From Chitinophaga pinensis (lineage in GTDB: Bacteria; Bacteroidota; Bacteroidia; NS11-12g; UBA9320), in NCBI GenBank assembly GCA_945907065.1, contig CAMDSC010000005.1, forward strand, positions 57,606 through 121,605: 64,000 bases of DNA. The letters are read 5' to 3'. Of this stretch, positions 54,633-64,000 are shown in pieces (within the stretch, counting starts at the first letter, position 1; the number at the start of each line of letters is the position of its first letter). The translations under genes were made by a program, and so were the position numbers. The notes below the pieces were generated by a model, which saw only the letters and a program-made list of their open reading frames with translations, was not told the DNA's origin and did no database searches.

Positions 54633-55463
54633 ATGAGCACATTTACACAACATGAAATTGAAGTTTTAGAAGGCAAACGATTTAAGTTTGGAAAAAACTG
54701 GTTATCATTTATTAAAACTCTGAATGTTGAAAGAATCAATAATGCTGAAAATTCACTAAAAGAATTTTTAAAATGTGAATCACTCAATAATAAAACATTT
54801 ATAGATATAGGTTCAGGCAGCGGTATGTTTAGCTTGGCAGCAAAAAACTTAGGAGCAAACGTCTTTTCTTTTGATTATGATGGTAGCTCGGTTGAAAGCA
54901 CTCAAATACTTAAAGAAAAATATTACCAAACCGACGAAAATTGGAAGGTAACGCAAGGGTCGGTGCTTGACAAGGATTTCCTTAATTCTCTTGGAACTTA
55001 TGATATTGTTTATTCATGGGGGGTTTTGCACCATACCAGTGCAATGTGGGAAGCTATTGGAAATGTTATTCCTTTAGCAAAACCAGATGGCGAAATATTT
55101 ATAGCCCTATACAATGACCAAGGACCAACATCAAAGAAATGGTTAAAAGTAAAGCAGATTTACAATAAAGGGTTTTGGGGTAAACTATTTATCAGTTCAA
55201 TTTTTATAACTTACTTTCTTGCAAATTTTATTTTTTATAGTTTAAAACAAGGCAAATCTCCTTTTAAACAGTGGAAAGCATATAAGTTACAACGTGGCAT
55301 GTCAGTTTATCATGATTGGCACGATTGGTTGGGAGGATTACCTTTTGAGGTTGCATCTAACGAAAAAGTTGTAGATTTTTTTAACGAACGAGGATTTTAT
55401 CTAAAAAAGCTAAGAACCAATAATGGCTTAGGTTGTAACCAGTACGTTTTTAAAAAATTATAA
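54633..55463 (+). CDS. SAM-dependent methyltransferase with a hydrophobic segment
   Basis: A 276-residue methyltransferase. SAM motif I is FIDIGSGSGMFSLAAKNLG near residue 55, followed by VFSFDYDGSSVEST, VTQGSVLD and YDIVYSWGVLHHTSAMWEA, the VLHHT form typical of ubiquinone/sugar-type methyltransferases. Residues about 183-205 (LFISSIFITYFLANFIFY) are hydrophobic, so it may associate with the membrane. The C-terminal SVYHDWHDWLGGLPFEVAS recurs in methyltransferases next to glycan genes. Substrate unknown. Its end overlaps asnB by six bases in convergent orientation. Confidence 0.82.
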   Translation: MSTFTQHEIEVLEGKRFKFGKNWLSFIKTLNVERINNAENSLKEFLKCESLNNKTFIDIGSGSGMFSLAAKNLGANVFSFDYDGSSVESTQILKEKYYQTDENWKVTQGSVLDKDFLNSLGTYDIVYSWGVLHHTSAMWEAIGNVIPLAKPDGEIFIALYNDQGPTSKKWLKVKQIYNKGFWGKLFISSIFITYFLANFIFYSLKQGKSPFKQWKAYKLQRGMSVYHDWHDWLGGLPFEVASNEKVVDFFNERGFYLKKLRTNNGLGCNQYVFKKL

Positions 55464-57353
55464 TAATTCAGTCTTTCCAAACTGTTGTTTCAAATGAAAC
55501 ACACGTAACCATATTTCAAAAACTAACATACTAAAAAGCAGCTTTTCCATTTGAGAAGGACGAGCCTTTTGATACCAATCAATTAACTTTAAACTTCCTT
55601 CAATATTGATAATACCCAAATCGCTAGAAATGCCTTCTTTGATATAACCCCTAAGCAAATCCGTCCATTTACCATTAAAATAATCTCTCACAGGTATCCT
55701 AAAACCTGTTTTTTTCTTATAAACAATTTCTTTAGGTAAATACTTTTCACAAATTTTCTTCAACAATAATTTTTCTTGACCATTGGGCATCAATACTTCC
55801 GGCTTTAATTTTGAAGTAAACTCAATTAGCCTGTTATCAAGAAACGGAGCTCTGGATTCTATCGAAGCATACATGGTCCCTGTATCCACTTTCATTAAAA
55901 AATCATCGGGCAAATAGCCTTTAACTCCTAAAAAAAACATCATATCATGATTACTGATATTGCCTTTATAACTTCTGATAATAGATTTTTGGAAATATGC
56001 TTGTTCCGTTTCCAATTCATTTAAAAAAGAAGATTTAAAAAGTAATTTTCTAATGTTGGATGGCTCATAATCCATGGCATTGCAATAACTATTCAATCCC
56101 CCATAGCTTATCATTCTTTCTATATTAGCTACTTTGGGAGGATATTTCCAACCAGGCTGAAAACGTCTATTTGATAATTCATCCATTATTGTTGCTAAAG
56201 GCAATGCACTTGGTTTTATTCTATTAAGTAATGCCGGTATTCCATATCCACCAAAAATTTCGTCACCTCCATCGCCAGTTAGCACAACAGTTAAAAATTG
56301 TTTTGCTTTTTCAGAAACAGCAGCTGTTGGTATTATCGAACTATCAGCAAATGGCTCAATCATCGAAAGCAGTTGTGGAAGCTTATTAATACAATCAATT
56401 TCTAAATCTACCTGATTATAGTTAAGTCCTTGCAGTTTAGCTATCTGTTGGGCATACATTGCCTCATCTAATTCAGGATTTTGAGGAGTAGATAATGTTA
56501 CACTTGTTATCCCTTTTTTGTAGTGTGAAGCAATTGCGGCAACTAATCCTGAATCATTTCCTCCACTCAAAAATAATCCTAAAGGAACATCAGAAATTAA
56601 TTTTTCCTGAATACTACTGTGCATTATTTCCTCAACTTTTAACTGAGCATCCTCAAATGAAATATCAATTTTTTCATCATACTTCAATTGCCAATAGCTT
56701 GATAATTTCAGTTCATCTTTGGTAACATAACCAAATTGGGCAGGTAATAATTTTGTTACTCCTTTGTAAATACTCTGCTGTTGTGAAATATATTGGTAGG
56801 CAAATAATTCAGAAATTGCTTTAGGATTTAATTCCTTATTGGTTAAAAGATTTGATATACCGGATAAATTAGATGCAAATAAAAATACTCCGTTATCAAA
56901 ATAGTAAAACAAAGGTTTTTCCCCAAATCGGTCGCGAGCAATAAACAATTCTTGATTTTGATTATCCCAAACTGCAAAAGCCCACATTCCTCTTAGTCTA
57001 TCCAAAATTTGAGGACCAATTGTAATAAATCCTTTCAACAAAACTTCAGTATCCGAATTGGTTCTAAATTTTAAGTCAAATTCTTTTTCAAGCTGACTTC
57101 TTACTTCTTTATAGTTATAAATTTCACCATTAAAAACAATGCTGTAACGCTTGTCTTCTGAATAGAATGGCTGATTTGCCTCAGGACTTAAATCAATAAT
57201 TGCTAATCGGCAATGACCCAAAGTAGCATTTCCAATAGTATTAACTGTAATATTATCAGGCCCGCGATAAGCCATAGCTTCACAAGCATTTTTTACTTCT
57301 TGTTCATAATTTTGAAAAGTGTTAAAAGAAATTTTTCCTGCTATGCCGCACAT
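55458..57353 (-). CDS. asnB: asparagine synthase (glutamine-hydrolysing)
   Basis: A 631-residue two-domain enzyme. The N-terminal class II glutaminase begins MCGIAGKIS with the nucleophile Cys2 and has RGPDNITV, NGEIYNYKEVR and RDRFGEKPLFYY. The C-terminal ATP-pyrophosphatase domain has LFLSGGNDSGLVAAI near residue 260 and LTGDGGDEIFGGYG near 355. It makes asparagine from aspartate with glutamine and ATP, or, in glycan loci, a related amidation of a sugar acid. Its position between a methyltransferase and a glycosyltransferase makes the second possibility real. The PP-loop has Asn-Asp-Ser-Gly rather than the common Ile/Leu-Asp-Ser-Ser, which may matter. Confidence 0.9.
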   Translation of the reverse strand: MCGIAGKISFNTFQNYEQEVKNACEAMAYRGPDNITVNTIGNATLGHCRLAIIDLSPEANQPFYSEDKRYSIVFNGEIYNYKEVRSQLEKEFDLKFRTNSDTEVLLKGFITIGPQILDRLRGMWAFAVWDNQNQELFIARDRFGEKPLFYYFDNGVFLFASNLSGISNLLTNKELNPKAISELFAYQYISQQQSIYKGVTKLLPAQFGYVTKDELKLSSYWQLKYDEKIDISFEDAQLKVEEIMHSSIQEKLISDVPLGLFLSGGNDSGLVAAIASHYKKGITSVTLSTPQNPELDEAMYAQQIAKLQGLNYNQVDLEIDCINKLPQLLSMIEPFADSSIIPTAAVSEKAKQFLTVVLTGDGGDEIFGGYGIPALLNRIKPSALPLATIMDELSNRRFQPGWKYPPKVANIERMISYGGLNSYCNAMDYEPSNIRKLLFKSSFLNELETEQAYFQKSIIRSYKGNISNHDMMFFLGVKGYLPDDFLMKVDTGTMYASIESRAPFLDNRLIEFTSKLKPEVLMPNGQEKLLLKKICEKYLPKEIVYKKKTGFRIPVRDYFNGKWTDLLRGYIKEGISSDLGIINIEGSLKLIDWYQKARPSQMEKLLFSMLVFEIWLRVFHLKQQFGKTELL

Positions 57354-57447
57354 AAATTAATATTGCTTCAAAATAAAACGAATAATTCTTAGTGAACTAC
57401 TTTTTTTATTATCAAAACATTTAATTTTTAAAAACTTATATAATCCC

Positions 57448-58683
57448 ATGCGAATAGCCTTAGCCACCACCGAGTTTCTTACCGAAAAAACCTACGATGG
57501 CGGCTTGTCAAATTATATTTACAGGGTTAGTAAATCTTTACAATCCTTGGGCCATGAACCAATTGTGTTTGTAGCTTCATCCACTAATGAAGATATAAAG
57601 TATAATGGTATAGCAGTTATCCGGATTAATGAAAAGCAGCTTACATGGTGGTATTGGTTGCTTAATGTTATTACGCTTTTCAGGTTAAATCCCGCCTTGT
57701 TATTTATGGTAAGAAGCTACAGATTCAAAAAACGGATTTCATTGTATCATAAATCCCATCCTATCGATATTGTTCATTATACCAATTCCATGGCTTTGGC
57801 AATTTTTAAACCTAAAAATATTCCGTCAGTCATTCGTATTTCCAGTTATCAAAAATTATTGGATGCCGCCAGCGGGAATAAACAAACTTTTCGCCTTTGG
57901 CAAAAACAATATTTGCAGGATATAATGCTAAAACGAGCCAACCACATTTTTGGCCCTAGTAAAATAATCGGAAACCATATCGCCCAAAAATTCAATAAAG
58001 AAATCGCTTTAATTGAAACTCCATTTGTATTAGAAAACACGAATGTAAGTGATGAACGACTTAATGAAATTTTAATCCAAACCAACAATAATCCCTATTT
58101 ACTGTATTTTGGCACACTTTCACTTCTTAAAGGTTTGCTGGATATTGCAGATATTTTGGAACAATTGTTTGAAAAATATCCCTCGCATTACTTTGTGTTT
58201 ATTGGTAAAGACATTTCAATTAATGGCAAGCCTATTTTAGAGATATTGAAAGAAAAAGCCGGGAAATATAGCCCTCGAATTATATGGTATTCAAGCACGC
58301 CGCATAACTTACTTTATCCGATAATTCAAAATGCAGAACTGGTGGTTTTACCCTCCCGCCTTGATAATTTTCCCAATACTTGCATCGAAGCCATGGCCTT
58401 GGGCAAAGTAGTAGTTGGCACCTACAAAACAAGTTTTGAGCAACTGATTGACCCCAACGTTTCAGGTTTATTATGCGAACATAGTAATCCTCAAAGTCTT
58501 ATAAAATCTATTAATGACGGATTACTGATGAATGAAGGCGAAAAGGAAATTATGGGGGAAAAAGCTAAAGAACGTATTGAGAAACTAAAACCCGAAATTG
58601 TGGTGAATGAATTGGTGAAGTATTATGAAAGGGTGATTGCTGATAAATTAACTAGTTATAAAAAGGAAAACAATATCCGTTGA
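57448..58683 (+). CDS. family-4 glycosyltransferase
   Basis: A 411-residue GT-B glycosyltransferase. The N-terminal part starts RIALATTEFLTEKTYDGGLSNY (shown as RIALATTEFLTEKTYD and GGLSNY), the acceptor-side loop, with SYQKLLDAASGNKQ and MLKRANHIFGPSKII. The C-terminal nucleotide-sugar domain has YLLYFGTLSLLKGLLDI, ELVVLPSRLDNFPNTCIEAMALGKVVVG (in two parts, ELVVLPSRLDNFPN and TCIEAMALGKVVVG) with the donor-binding glutamate, and ISGLL-like closing motifs. It transfers a sugar from a nucleotide donor, probably to the nearby lipid-linked glycan. Retaining mechanism by family. It is divergent from asnB and is followed 37 bp later by an interspersed repeat. Confidence 0.9.
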   Translation: MRIALATTEFLTEKTYDGGLSNYIYRVSKSLQSLGHEPIVFVASSTNEDIKYNGIAVIRINEKQLTWWYWLLNVITLFRLNPALLFMVRSYRFKKRISLYHKSHPIDIVHYTNSMALAIFKPKNIPSVIRISSYQKLLDAASGNKQTFRLWQKQYLQDIMLKRANHIFGPSKIIGNHIAQKFNKEIALIETPFVLENTNVSDERLNEILIQTNNNPYLLYFGTLSLLKGLLDIADILEQLFEKYPSHYFVFIGKDISINGKPILEILKEKAGKYSPRIIWYSSTPHNLLYPIIQNAELVVLPSRLDNFPNTCIEAMALGKVVVGTYKTSFEQLIDPNVSGLLCEHSNPQSLIKSINDGLLMNEGEKEIMGEKAKERIEKLKPEIVVNELVKYYERVIADKLTSYKKENNIR

Positions 58684-59178
58684 ATAAGTTCTATATATTT
58701 TTGAGTTAATGTTCTTTTTCCTTGATGAAAAAGAACCAAAAAATCAAGTCAGAAATATGCTTCCACGATCATTCCGGGTCGCGGCCCGCATTTCTGACAT
58801 GCCATCACACAGCTGCAAACTAACATAGTTTTGTTTAACAGGAAAATTTCGGGTTAAGGTGCGTTGGAATGCCAAACCGAGGAACGAGGTTAGCGAATGC
58901 CCGTAAAAATAAATATAAATGAATAAGACAAAAATACGGGCGTGGGTTAGCACGTGCGGAGGGAGTATATTTTTGGCTTGATTTTTTTGCCTTCTTTTTT
59001 TATCAAGACACCGTAGGTTCATGAACACCTTTAAAAAAAAACATAAACAAGTGAATAATAAAAGAAGGTCAGTGTTATAAGGGCTGACAGCCCCTAATGG
59101 AAGTAAACACTTTTTTGAAAATTACTTTTTGAGGTTAGATTAGATATCAAATCCCTCAACTCAACAAAAAAAACAAGT
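58684..59178. other. 495-bp gene-free stretch holding an interspersed repeat
   Basis: No credible gene was found. Bases 58711-59026 hold a structured repeat with inverted ends. The rest, 59027-59178, is AT-rich with one short palindrome, GGGCTGACAGCCC (59081-59093), near the 3' end of the CarH-like gene. Confidence 0.7.
58711..59026. mobile_element. MITE-like interspersed repeat with inverted ends
   Basis: The left end CTTGAT...ATCAAG (58721-58748) and the right end (58977-59007) are imperfect inverted copies of each other, both beginning CTTGAT and ending ATCAAG, with AAAAAGAA and CAAAAAATCAAG shared. Outside the left end, GTTCTTTTTC (58711-58720) pairs with GAAAAAGAAC (58727-58736). Inside are GTCAGAAAT/ATTTCTGAC (58748-58756, 58790-58798) and GCCCGTA/TACGGGC (58899-58905, 58935-58941). 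No transposase is present. The overlapping minus-strand frame is of a kind I recall as a recurrent spurious protein in Bacteroidota, which points to many copies; this is from memory and needs a search. Confidence 0.6.
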
Positions 59179-60078
59179 TTATAATTCCCCACTCAAAAAA
59201 CTATTCAATTCGGAGGGTTCATTTAATAAAATCACTTTGTTATTAAATTCAGGTGATTTAAGAATTTGGCTAGTCTCATTTCTAAGTTTAAACCCGGCCA
59301 AAATAATTTTCATGTTTGGTAAATTTAGATTCACTTCATTTACAAATTTTATAGGTTCAATTTCCGAATTAGAAAAAGAAAACACAGAAAGAATGTAATC
59401 AGCATTTACAGACTCAATGGTTTTAAATAAGTCAGTTATTGGAATATTTTGGCCAAAATAAATAACCTCATGACCATAACTCCTAATAACATAATTGGCA
59501 TATAGTAACCCAAATTCATGCATTTCGCCTGGAGGCAAAAACAATATATATTTTTTATTATTCGCCGATTTTTTCGTTTGTCCTAGTGCCGCTATTTGTA
59601 ATTTTTGCTTAATGATGTTACTTGCAAAATGCTCTAAAGCCGGATGTAAAGCATTGGAAGCCCATAAATCGCCCAACCGTTGCAAAAAAGGAAATGCCAG
59701 TTTTATAATTGCATTATCAAATCCCTCCTTCATTATATAACTTGAAAAAACTTTATTAAAAGCGGTTTCACTTAAATTATAAGTTGCAAGGAGCAATGTA
59801 TTTATCAGATCGTCATTTTCATTTCTTTTTTTGCAGGTAATTAATGCTTCTGAATGAATTTCAGATTTAGAAAGATTAGCTATTTTTGAAATTTTAAGAC
59901 CTTTTTTGTTGAGTAAAGCTATATTTAATAATAGTTTAACATCTTCATCATCATAAAATCGGATGTTTGTAGTGGTTCGTTTTGGGGTTACCAAATTATA
60001 CCTTTGCTCCCATATACGAATAGTATGTGCCTTAATACCCGTAATACTTTCAAGATCTTTTATATAATATGCCCCCAT
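59179..60078 (-). CDS. CarH-like MerR-family regulator with B12-binding photoreceptor domain
   Basis: A 299-residue transcription regulator. Residues 1-70 are a MerR winged helix (YYIKDLESITGIKAHTIRIW, EQRYNLVTPKRT, IRFYDDEDV). Residues about 90-165 form the four-helix cap and hold LWASNALHPALEH, an exact W-x9-EH (Trp139, Glu149, His150), the mark of adenosylcobalamin light sensors of the CarH/LitR group. The B12-binding Rossmann domain has PPGEMHEFGLLYANY with the lower-ligand His187, then GHEVIYFGQNIP. Such proteins bind DNA as tetramers in the dark and release it in light. The residue after Trp139 is Ala, where the studied Thermus protein has His. It is divergent from an SDR-photolyase pair, its likely targets. 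Confidence 0.86.
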   Translation of the reverse strand: MGAYYIKDLESITGIKAHTIRIWEQRYNLVTPKRTTTNIRFYDDEDVKLLLNIALLNKKGLKISKIANLSKSEIHSEALITCKKRNENDDLINTLLLATYNLSETAFNKVFSSYIMKEGFDNAIIKLAFPFLQRLGDLWASNALHPALEHFASNIIKQKLQIAALGQTKKSANNKKYILFLPPGEMHEFGLLYANYVIRSYGHEVIYFGQNIPITDLFKTIESVNADYILSVFSFSNSEIEPIKFVNEVNLNLPNMKIILAGFKLRNETSQILKSPEFNNKVILLNEPSELNSFLSGEL

Positions 60079-60092
60079 CTAAAAAATTACTC

Positions 60093-60120
60093 TTTTTGAT
60101 AAAACAAAGGGCATCAAAAA
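60093..60120. promoter_or_regulatory. candidate operator (8-bp inverted repeat) between the CarH-like gene and the photolyase operon
   Basis: TTTTTGAT (60093-60100) and ATCAAAAA (60113-60120) are perfect inverted copies with a 12-base spacer. They fill most of the 54-bp interval between the divergent starts, so one bound protein could block both promoters. The CarH-like regulator is the natural candidate; this is an inference. Confidence 0.5.
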
Positions 60121-60132
60121 TTGTTTTAAATA

Positions 60133-61041
60133 ATGGTGATTAAAAAAAATATTCTAATTACAGGTGCCAGTGGTTTAATTGGTAAAGTATTATCTAAAAA
60201 GTTATCTGAGCAAGGGTTTAATTGTATTACCCTTACCACATCTGCTGTAAACGACCGGCCGAAAACCTACATGTGGAATCCGGAACTGAAAATTTGTGAC
60301 TTACTGCCTCACATAGAATATTATGCTGTTATAAATTTGGCGGGGGCAAGTATTGCCGATACAAAATGGAATCGTGCAGGCATGGAACTTATTAGCTTCA
60401 GTAGAATTGATTCAACCAAATATTTAAAAACAATTGTCAACGAATTTCCTAATCCGCCAAAGCACGCTATTTCGACATCGGCCATTGGTTATTATGGATT
60501 TGGAACCGTTGAAATAAAAACTGAAGATTCGCTTAACGGCAATGATTTTGCAGCCACAGTTTGTCGCGATTGGGAACACGCTGCATCTAATTTAAAAACA
60601 AACGACACCCAATTATCTATAATAAGAATAGGAATTGTACTGGCGCAAAAAGGAGGCTTTTATAAAAAAATTAAAGACTTGACTAAATATAAAATAGCCG
60701 CTCCTCTTGCCACAGGTAAACAACCGGTTTGCTGGATTCATGTGGATGATTTAGTAAATCTATTTATTGAAATTTTAGAAAACAAAATAAAACCCGGAAC
60801 CTATAATGCTGTGGCCAATACCAATACCAACAAGGAAATTACAAAATCAATAGCTAACCAAAACGGACAATATTATGGTTTACCTGCGGTGCCGGCATTT
60901 TTATTAAAATTAATTTTTGGTAATAAAGCGGAGATATTTACAGAAGGTTCCTTTGTGTCTAATTCCAAACTATTAAAAGAAGGATTTCTATTTAAATATT
61001 TAGATTTGGACAAAGCCGTTTCAGATTTAGCAAACAGATAA
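60133..61041 (+). CDS. TIGR01777-family NAD(P)-dependent epimerase/SDR protein
   Basis: A 302-residue extended SDR. It starts with the cofactor loop ILITGASGLIGKVLSKKL, has INLAGASIADTKWNRAGM, the catalytic region STSAIGYYGFG and the C-terminal DUF1731-like tail PAVPAFLLKLIFGNKAEI. This family is often mis-labelled as cell division inhibitor SulA and its reaction is unknown. It begins 54 bp from the divergent CarH-like regulator and one base before the photolyase gene, so it is probably transcribed with the photolyase and may be light-induced. Many CarH-linked clusters contain such an SDR, from general knowledge. Confidence 0.85.
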   Translation: MVIKKNILITGASGLIGKVLSKKLSEQGFNCITLTTSAVNDRPKTYMWNPELKICDLLPHIEYYAVINLAGASIADTKWNRAGMELISFSRIDSTKYLKTIVNEFPNPPKHAISTSAIGYYGFGTVEIKTEDSLNGNDFAATVCRDWEHAASNLKTNDTQLSIIRIGIVLAQKGGFYKKIKDLTKYKIAAPLATGKQPVCWIHVDDLVNLFIEILENKIKPGTYNAVANTNTNKEITKSIANQNGQYYGLPAVPAFLLKLIFGNKAEIFTEGSFVSNSKLLKEGFLFKYLDLDKAVSDLANR

Positions 61042-61042
61042 A

Positions 61043-62338
61043 ATGCTTTCTGTTCACTGGTTTCGTCGCGATTTAAGGCTTGAAGATAATTCCGCCCTTT
61101 ATCATGCTTTAAAAAGTGGTAAACCTGTATTATGCATTTTTATTTTTGACAGCTCTATTTTAAATAAACTAGCAAATAAATCAGATGCTAGAGTTACGTT
61201 TATTCATCAGGAAATTGAAAATCTTAAAACAGAGTTGGAATCTCTAGGTTCAAGTCTTTTGATTAAATATGGTCAACCATTGGCAATTTGGGAAGAAATA
61301 ATTAATGAATATCCAATTAAGGAAGTTTTTACAAACAATGATTATGAACCATATGCCACTTCAAGAGATGCGAAAATTAAAAGCCTTTTAAATGCAAAAA
61401 ATATAAATTTTAAAACCTTTAAAGATCAGGTAATTTTTGAAAAAGAGGAAATAGTGAAAGAGGATGGAACACCATATACTGTTTTTACCCCCTACTCAAA
61501 AAAATGGAAAGCCAAACTGAATAACTTTTACCTAAAGCCATACCCTACCGAAAAATACTTTACCCATTTTCATAAAACATCTCCGCTTCCTAGTATATCA
61601 CTCCATCAACTTGAATTTTTACCTACTTCAATTCCTTTTCCCAACGAAGAAACCAGTCAAAACCTTATAAAAAACTATGAGCACAACCGCGATATTCCTT
61701 CTGTAGAAGGAACCAGCAAGCTGAGTTTACATTTCAGATTTGGCACTATAAGCATCCGGCAAAAAGCTGCAAAGGCTTTAGTAATTAGTGAAATATGGCT
61801 CAACGAACTTATTTGGCGTGATTTTTATATGAGCATAATTTATCATTTTCCACATGTGGTTTCATCCTCATTCAAGCCCCAATACGACCGAATTGAATGG
61901 CTAAACAATACCGACCAATATACAAAATGGTGCAATGGACAAACGGGCTATCCTATTGTGGATGCCGGTATGCGGCAACTCAATGCCACTGGATTTATGC
62001 ATAACCGGGTAAGAATGATTGTAGCCAGTTTTTTAACCAAACATTTATTAATAGATTGGCGGTGGGGCGAAGCTTATTTTGCTGAAAAACTTTTAGATTA
62101 TGAACTAGCAAGCAATAATGGTGGCTGGCAATGGGCAGCTGGAAGCGGCGTGGATGCAGCTCCTTATTTCCGGATATTCAATCCGTATTTACAAACCCAA
62201 CGGTTTGATCCAAAAAACAGTTATATAAAAACTTGGGTACCTGAATTTGAATCTTTAAATTATCCAAAACCTATAGTAAACCATGATATGGCTCGAAAAC
62301 GCTGCCTTGAAACCTACAAATTAGCTTTAAACCCTTAA
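61043..62338 (+). CDS. phr: deoxyribodipyrimidine photolyase (cryptochrome/photolyase family)
   Basis: A 431-residue FAD enzyme that repairs UV pyrimidine dimers with blue light. The N-terminal antenna domain starts VHWFRRDLRLEDNSALYHAL. The FAD domain has GTSKLSLHFRFGTISIRQ, LNELIWRDFYMSI, GQTGYPIVDAGMRQLNATG, MHNRVRMIVASFLTKHLL and the electron-transfer region LASNNGGWQWAAGSGVDAAP, followed by YFRIFNPYLQTQRFDP. Length and motifs fit class I CPD photolyase. It lies one base after the SDR gene and 1 kb from the CarH-like regulator, so light control through B12 is likely. Confidence 0.93.
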   Translation: MLSVHWFRRDLRLEDNSALYHALKSGKPVLCIFIFDSSILNKLANKSDARVTFIHQEIENLKTELESLGSSLLIKYGQPLAIWEEIINEYPIKEVFTNNDYEPYATSRDAKIKSLLNAKNINFKTFKDQVIFEKEEIVKEDGTPYTVFTPYSKKWKAKLNNFYLKPYPTEKYFTHFHKTSPLPSISLHQLEFLPTSIPFPNEETSQNLIKNYEHNRDIPSVEGTSKLSLHFRFGTISIRQKAAKALVISEIWLNELIWRDFYMSIIYHFPHVVSSSFKPQYDRIEWLNNTDQYTKWCNGQTGYPIVDAGMRQLNATGFMHNRVRMIVASFLTKHLLIDWRWGEAYFAEKLLDYELASNNGGWQWAAGSGVDAAPYFRIFNPYLQTQRFDPKNSYIKTWVPEFESLNYPKPIVNHDMARKRCLETYKLALNP

Positions 62339-62416
62339 CTCATTGGTTTAAACTTAAGGTAATAAAAGTCATTCCAGTAGTCCTAATTTTTCATTAAAAA
62401 ACTCATTTAATAATCT

Positions 62417-62424
62417 TATTTTTG
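62417..62424 (+). promoter_or_regulatory. candidate -7 promoter element for the ABC-F gene (TATTTTTG)
   Basis: Exact TAnnTTTG, 19 bases before the ATG at 62444. It suggests that the ABC-F gene is transcribed apart from the photolyase operon. Confidence 0.5.
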
Positions 62425-62437
62425 CACCCATTTTTAA

Positions 62438-64000
<1,563 letters not shown>

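Noticed and set aside
58744..59028. 94-codon minus-strand ORF inside the repeat
   Set aside because: It lies wholly within the inverted-end repeat, including both hairpin ends, has no recognisable domain and is of a type I recall as a recurrent spurious translation of repeats.
62326..62352. TTTAAACC/GGTTTAAA hairpin at the end of the photolyase gene
   Set aside because: AT-rich eight-pair stem overlapping the stop, with no T-run; not convincing as a terminator.

Overview
The window looks like a chromosomal stretch from a low-GC (about one third G+C by eye) member of the Bacteroidota. The evidence is C-terminal type IX secretion (T9SS) sorting domains, an S46 dipeptidyl-peptidase, a fused isobutyryl-CoA mutase (IcmF), DUF4294 and DUF2279 proteins, bacillithiol deacetylase, and the Bacteroidota promoter element TAnnTTTG directly in front of many genes, with little Shine-Dalgarno signal. 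No tRNA, rRNA, CRISPR array or phage was seen. Most of the window is housekeeping chromosome; the accessory parts are surface proteins, glycan genes and one interspersed repeat.

Layout. 1-4.1 kb: a cut DoxX-like protein, folP, an MBL hydrolase, CorA and a dienoyl-CoA-reductase-like SDR. 4.2-10 kb: two tandem paralogous T9SS surface proteins, each with an N-terminal CxxCH motif. 10-18.7 kb: clpC, a patatin-like membrane lipase with a tiny lipoprotein, DUF58, trxA, two envelope proteins and folB. 18.8-29.8 kb: glutaryl-CoA dehydrogenase, phosphoglucomutase, DUF2279, RDD, priA, PAP2, a methyltransferase, mazG and a lipid kinase. 29.8-39.2 kb: icmF, a PabC-like enzyme, pterin dehydratase, a lipoprotein, the S46 peptidase and lepA. 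39.3-42.6 kb: an overlapping operon of a Gfo/Idh-like protein, a lipoprotein and a polyprenyl glycosylphosphotransferase. 42.7-49.2 kb: pcm, an amidase, DUF4294, bshB1, a sugar kinase, a GH13-like lipoprotein and queG. 49.2-58.7 kb: a surface-glycan patch (flippase, two methyltransferases, asparagine synthase, glycosyltransferase) around a kelch/Ig-repeat T9SS protein. 58.7-59.0 kb: a repeat with inverted ends. 59.2-64 kb: a CarH-like B12 photoreceptor regulator divergent from an SDR-photolyase pair, then an ABC-F ATPase cut by the window end.

How the genes fit together. Four genes (folP, folB, a PabC-like lyase, pterin dehydratase) serve folate or pterin chemistry but are scattered. IcmF, glutaryl-CoA dehydrogenase and the SDR belong to acyl-CoA catabolism. 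The light-response cluster is the clearest small regulatory system: a MerR/B12 sensor, an inverted-repeat operator candidate and a photolyase within 3.2 kb.

Items most worth a second look: a GH13-family lipoprotein that has lost every catalytic residue; the CarH-like sensor without the histidine expected beside its tryptophan; a probable small RNA on the minus strand near 46.9 kb; and the 290-bp interspersed repeat. All functional statements come from reading motifs; no database search was possible.
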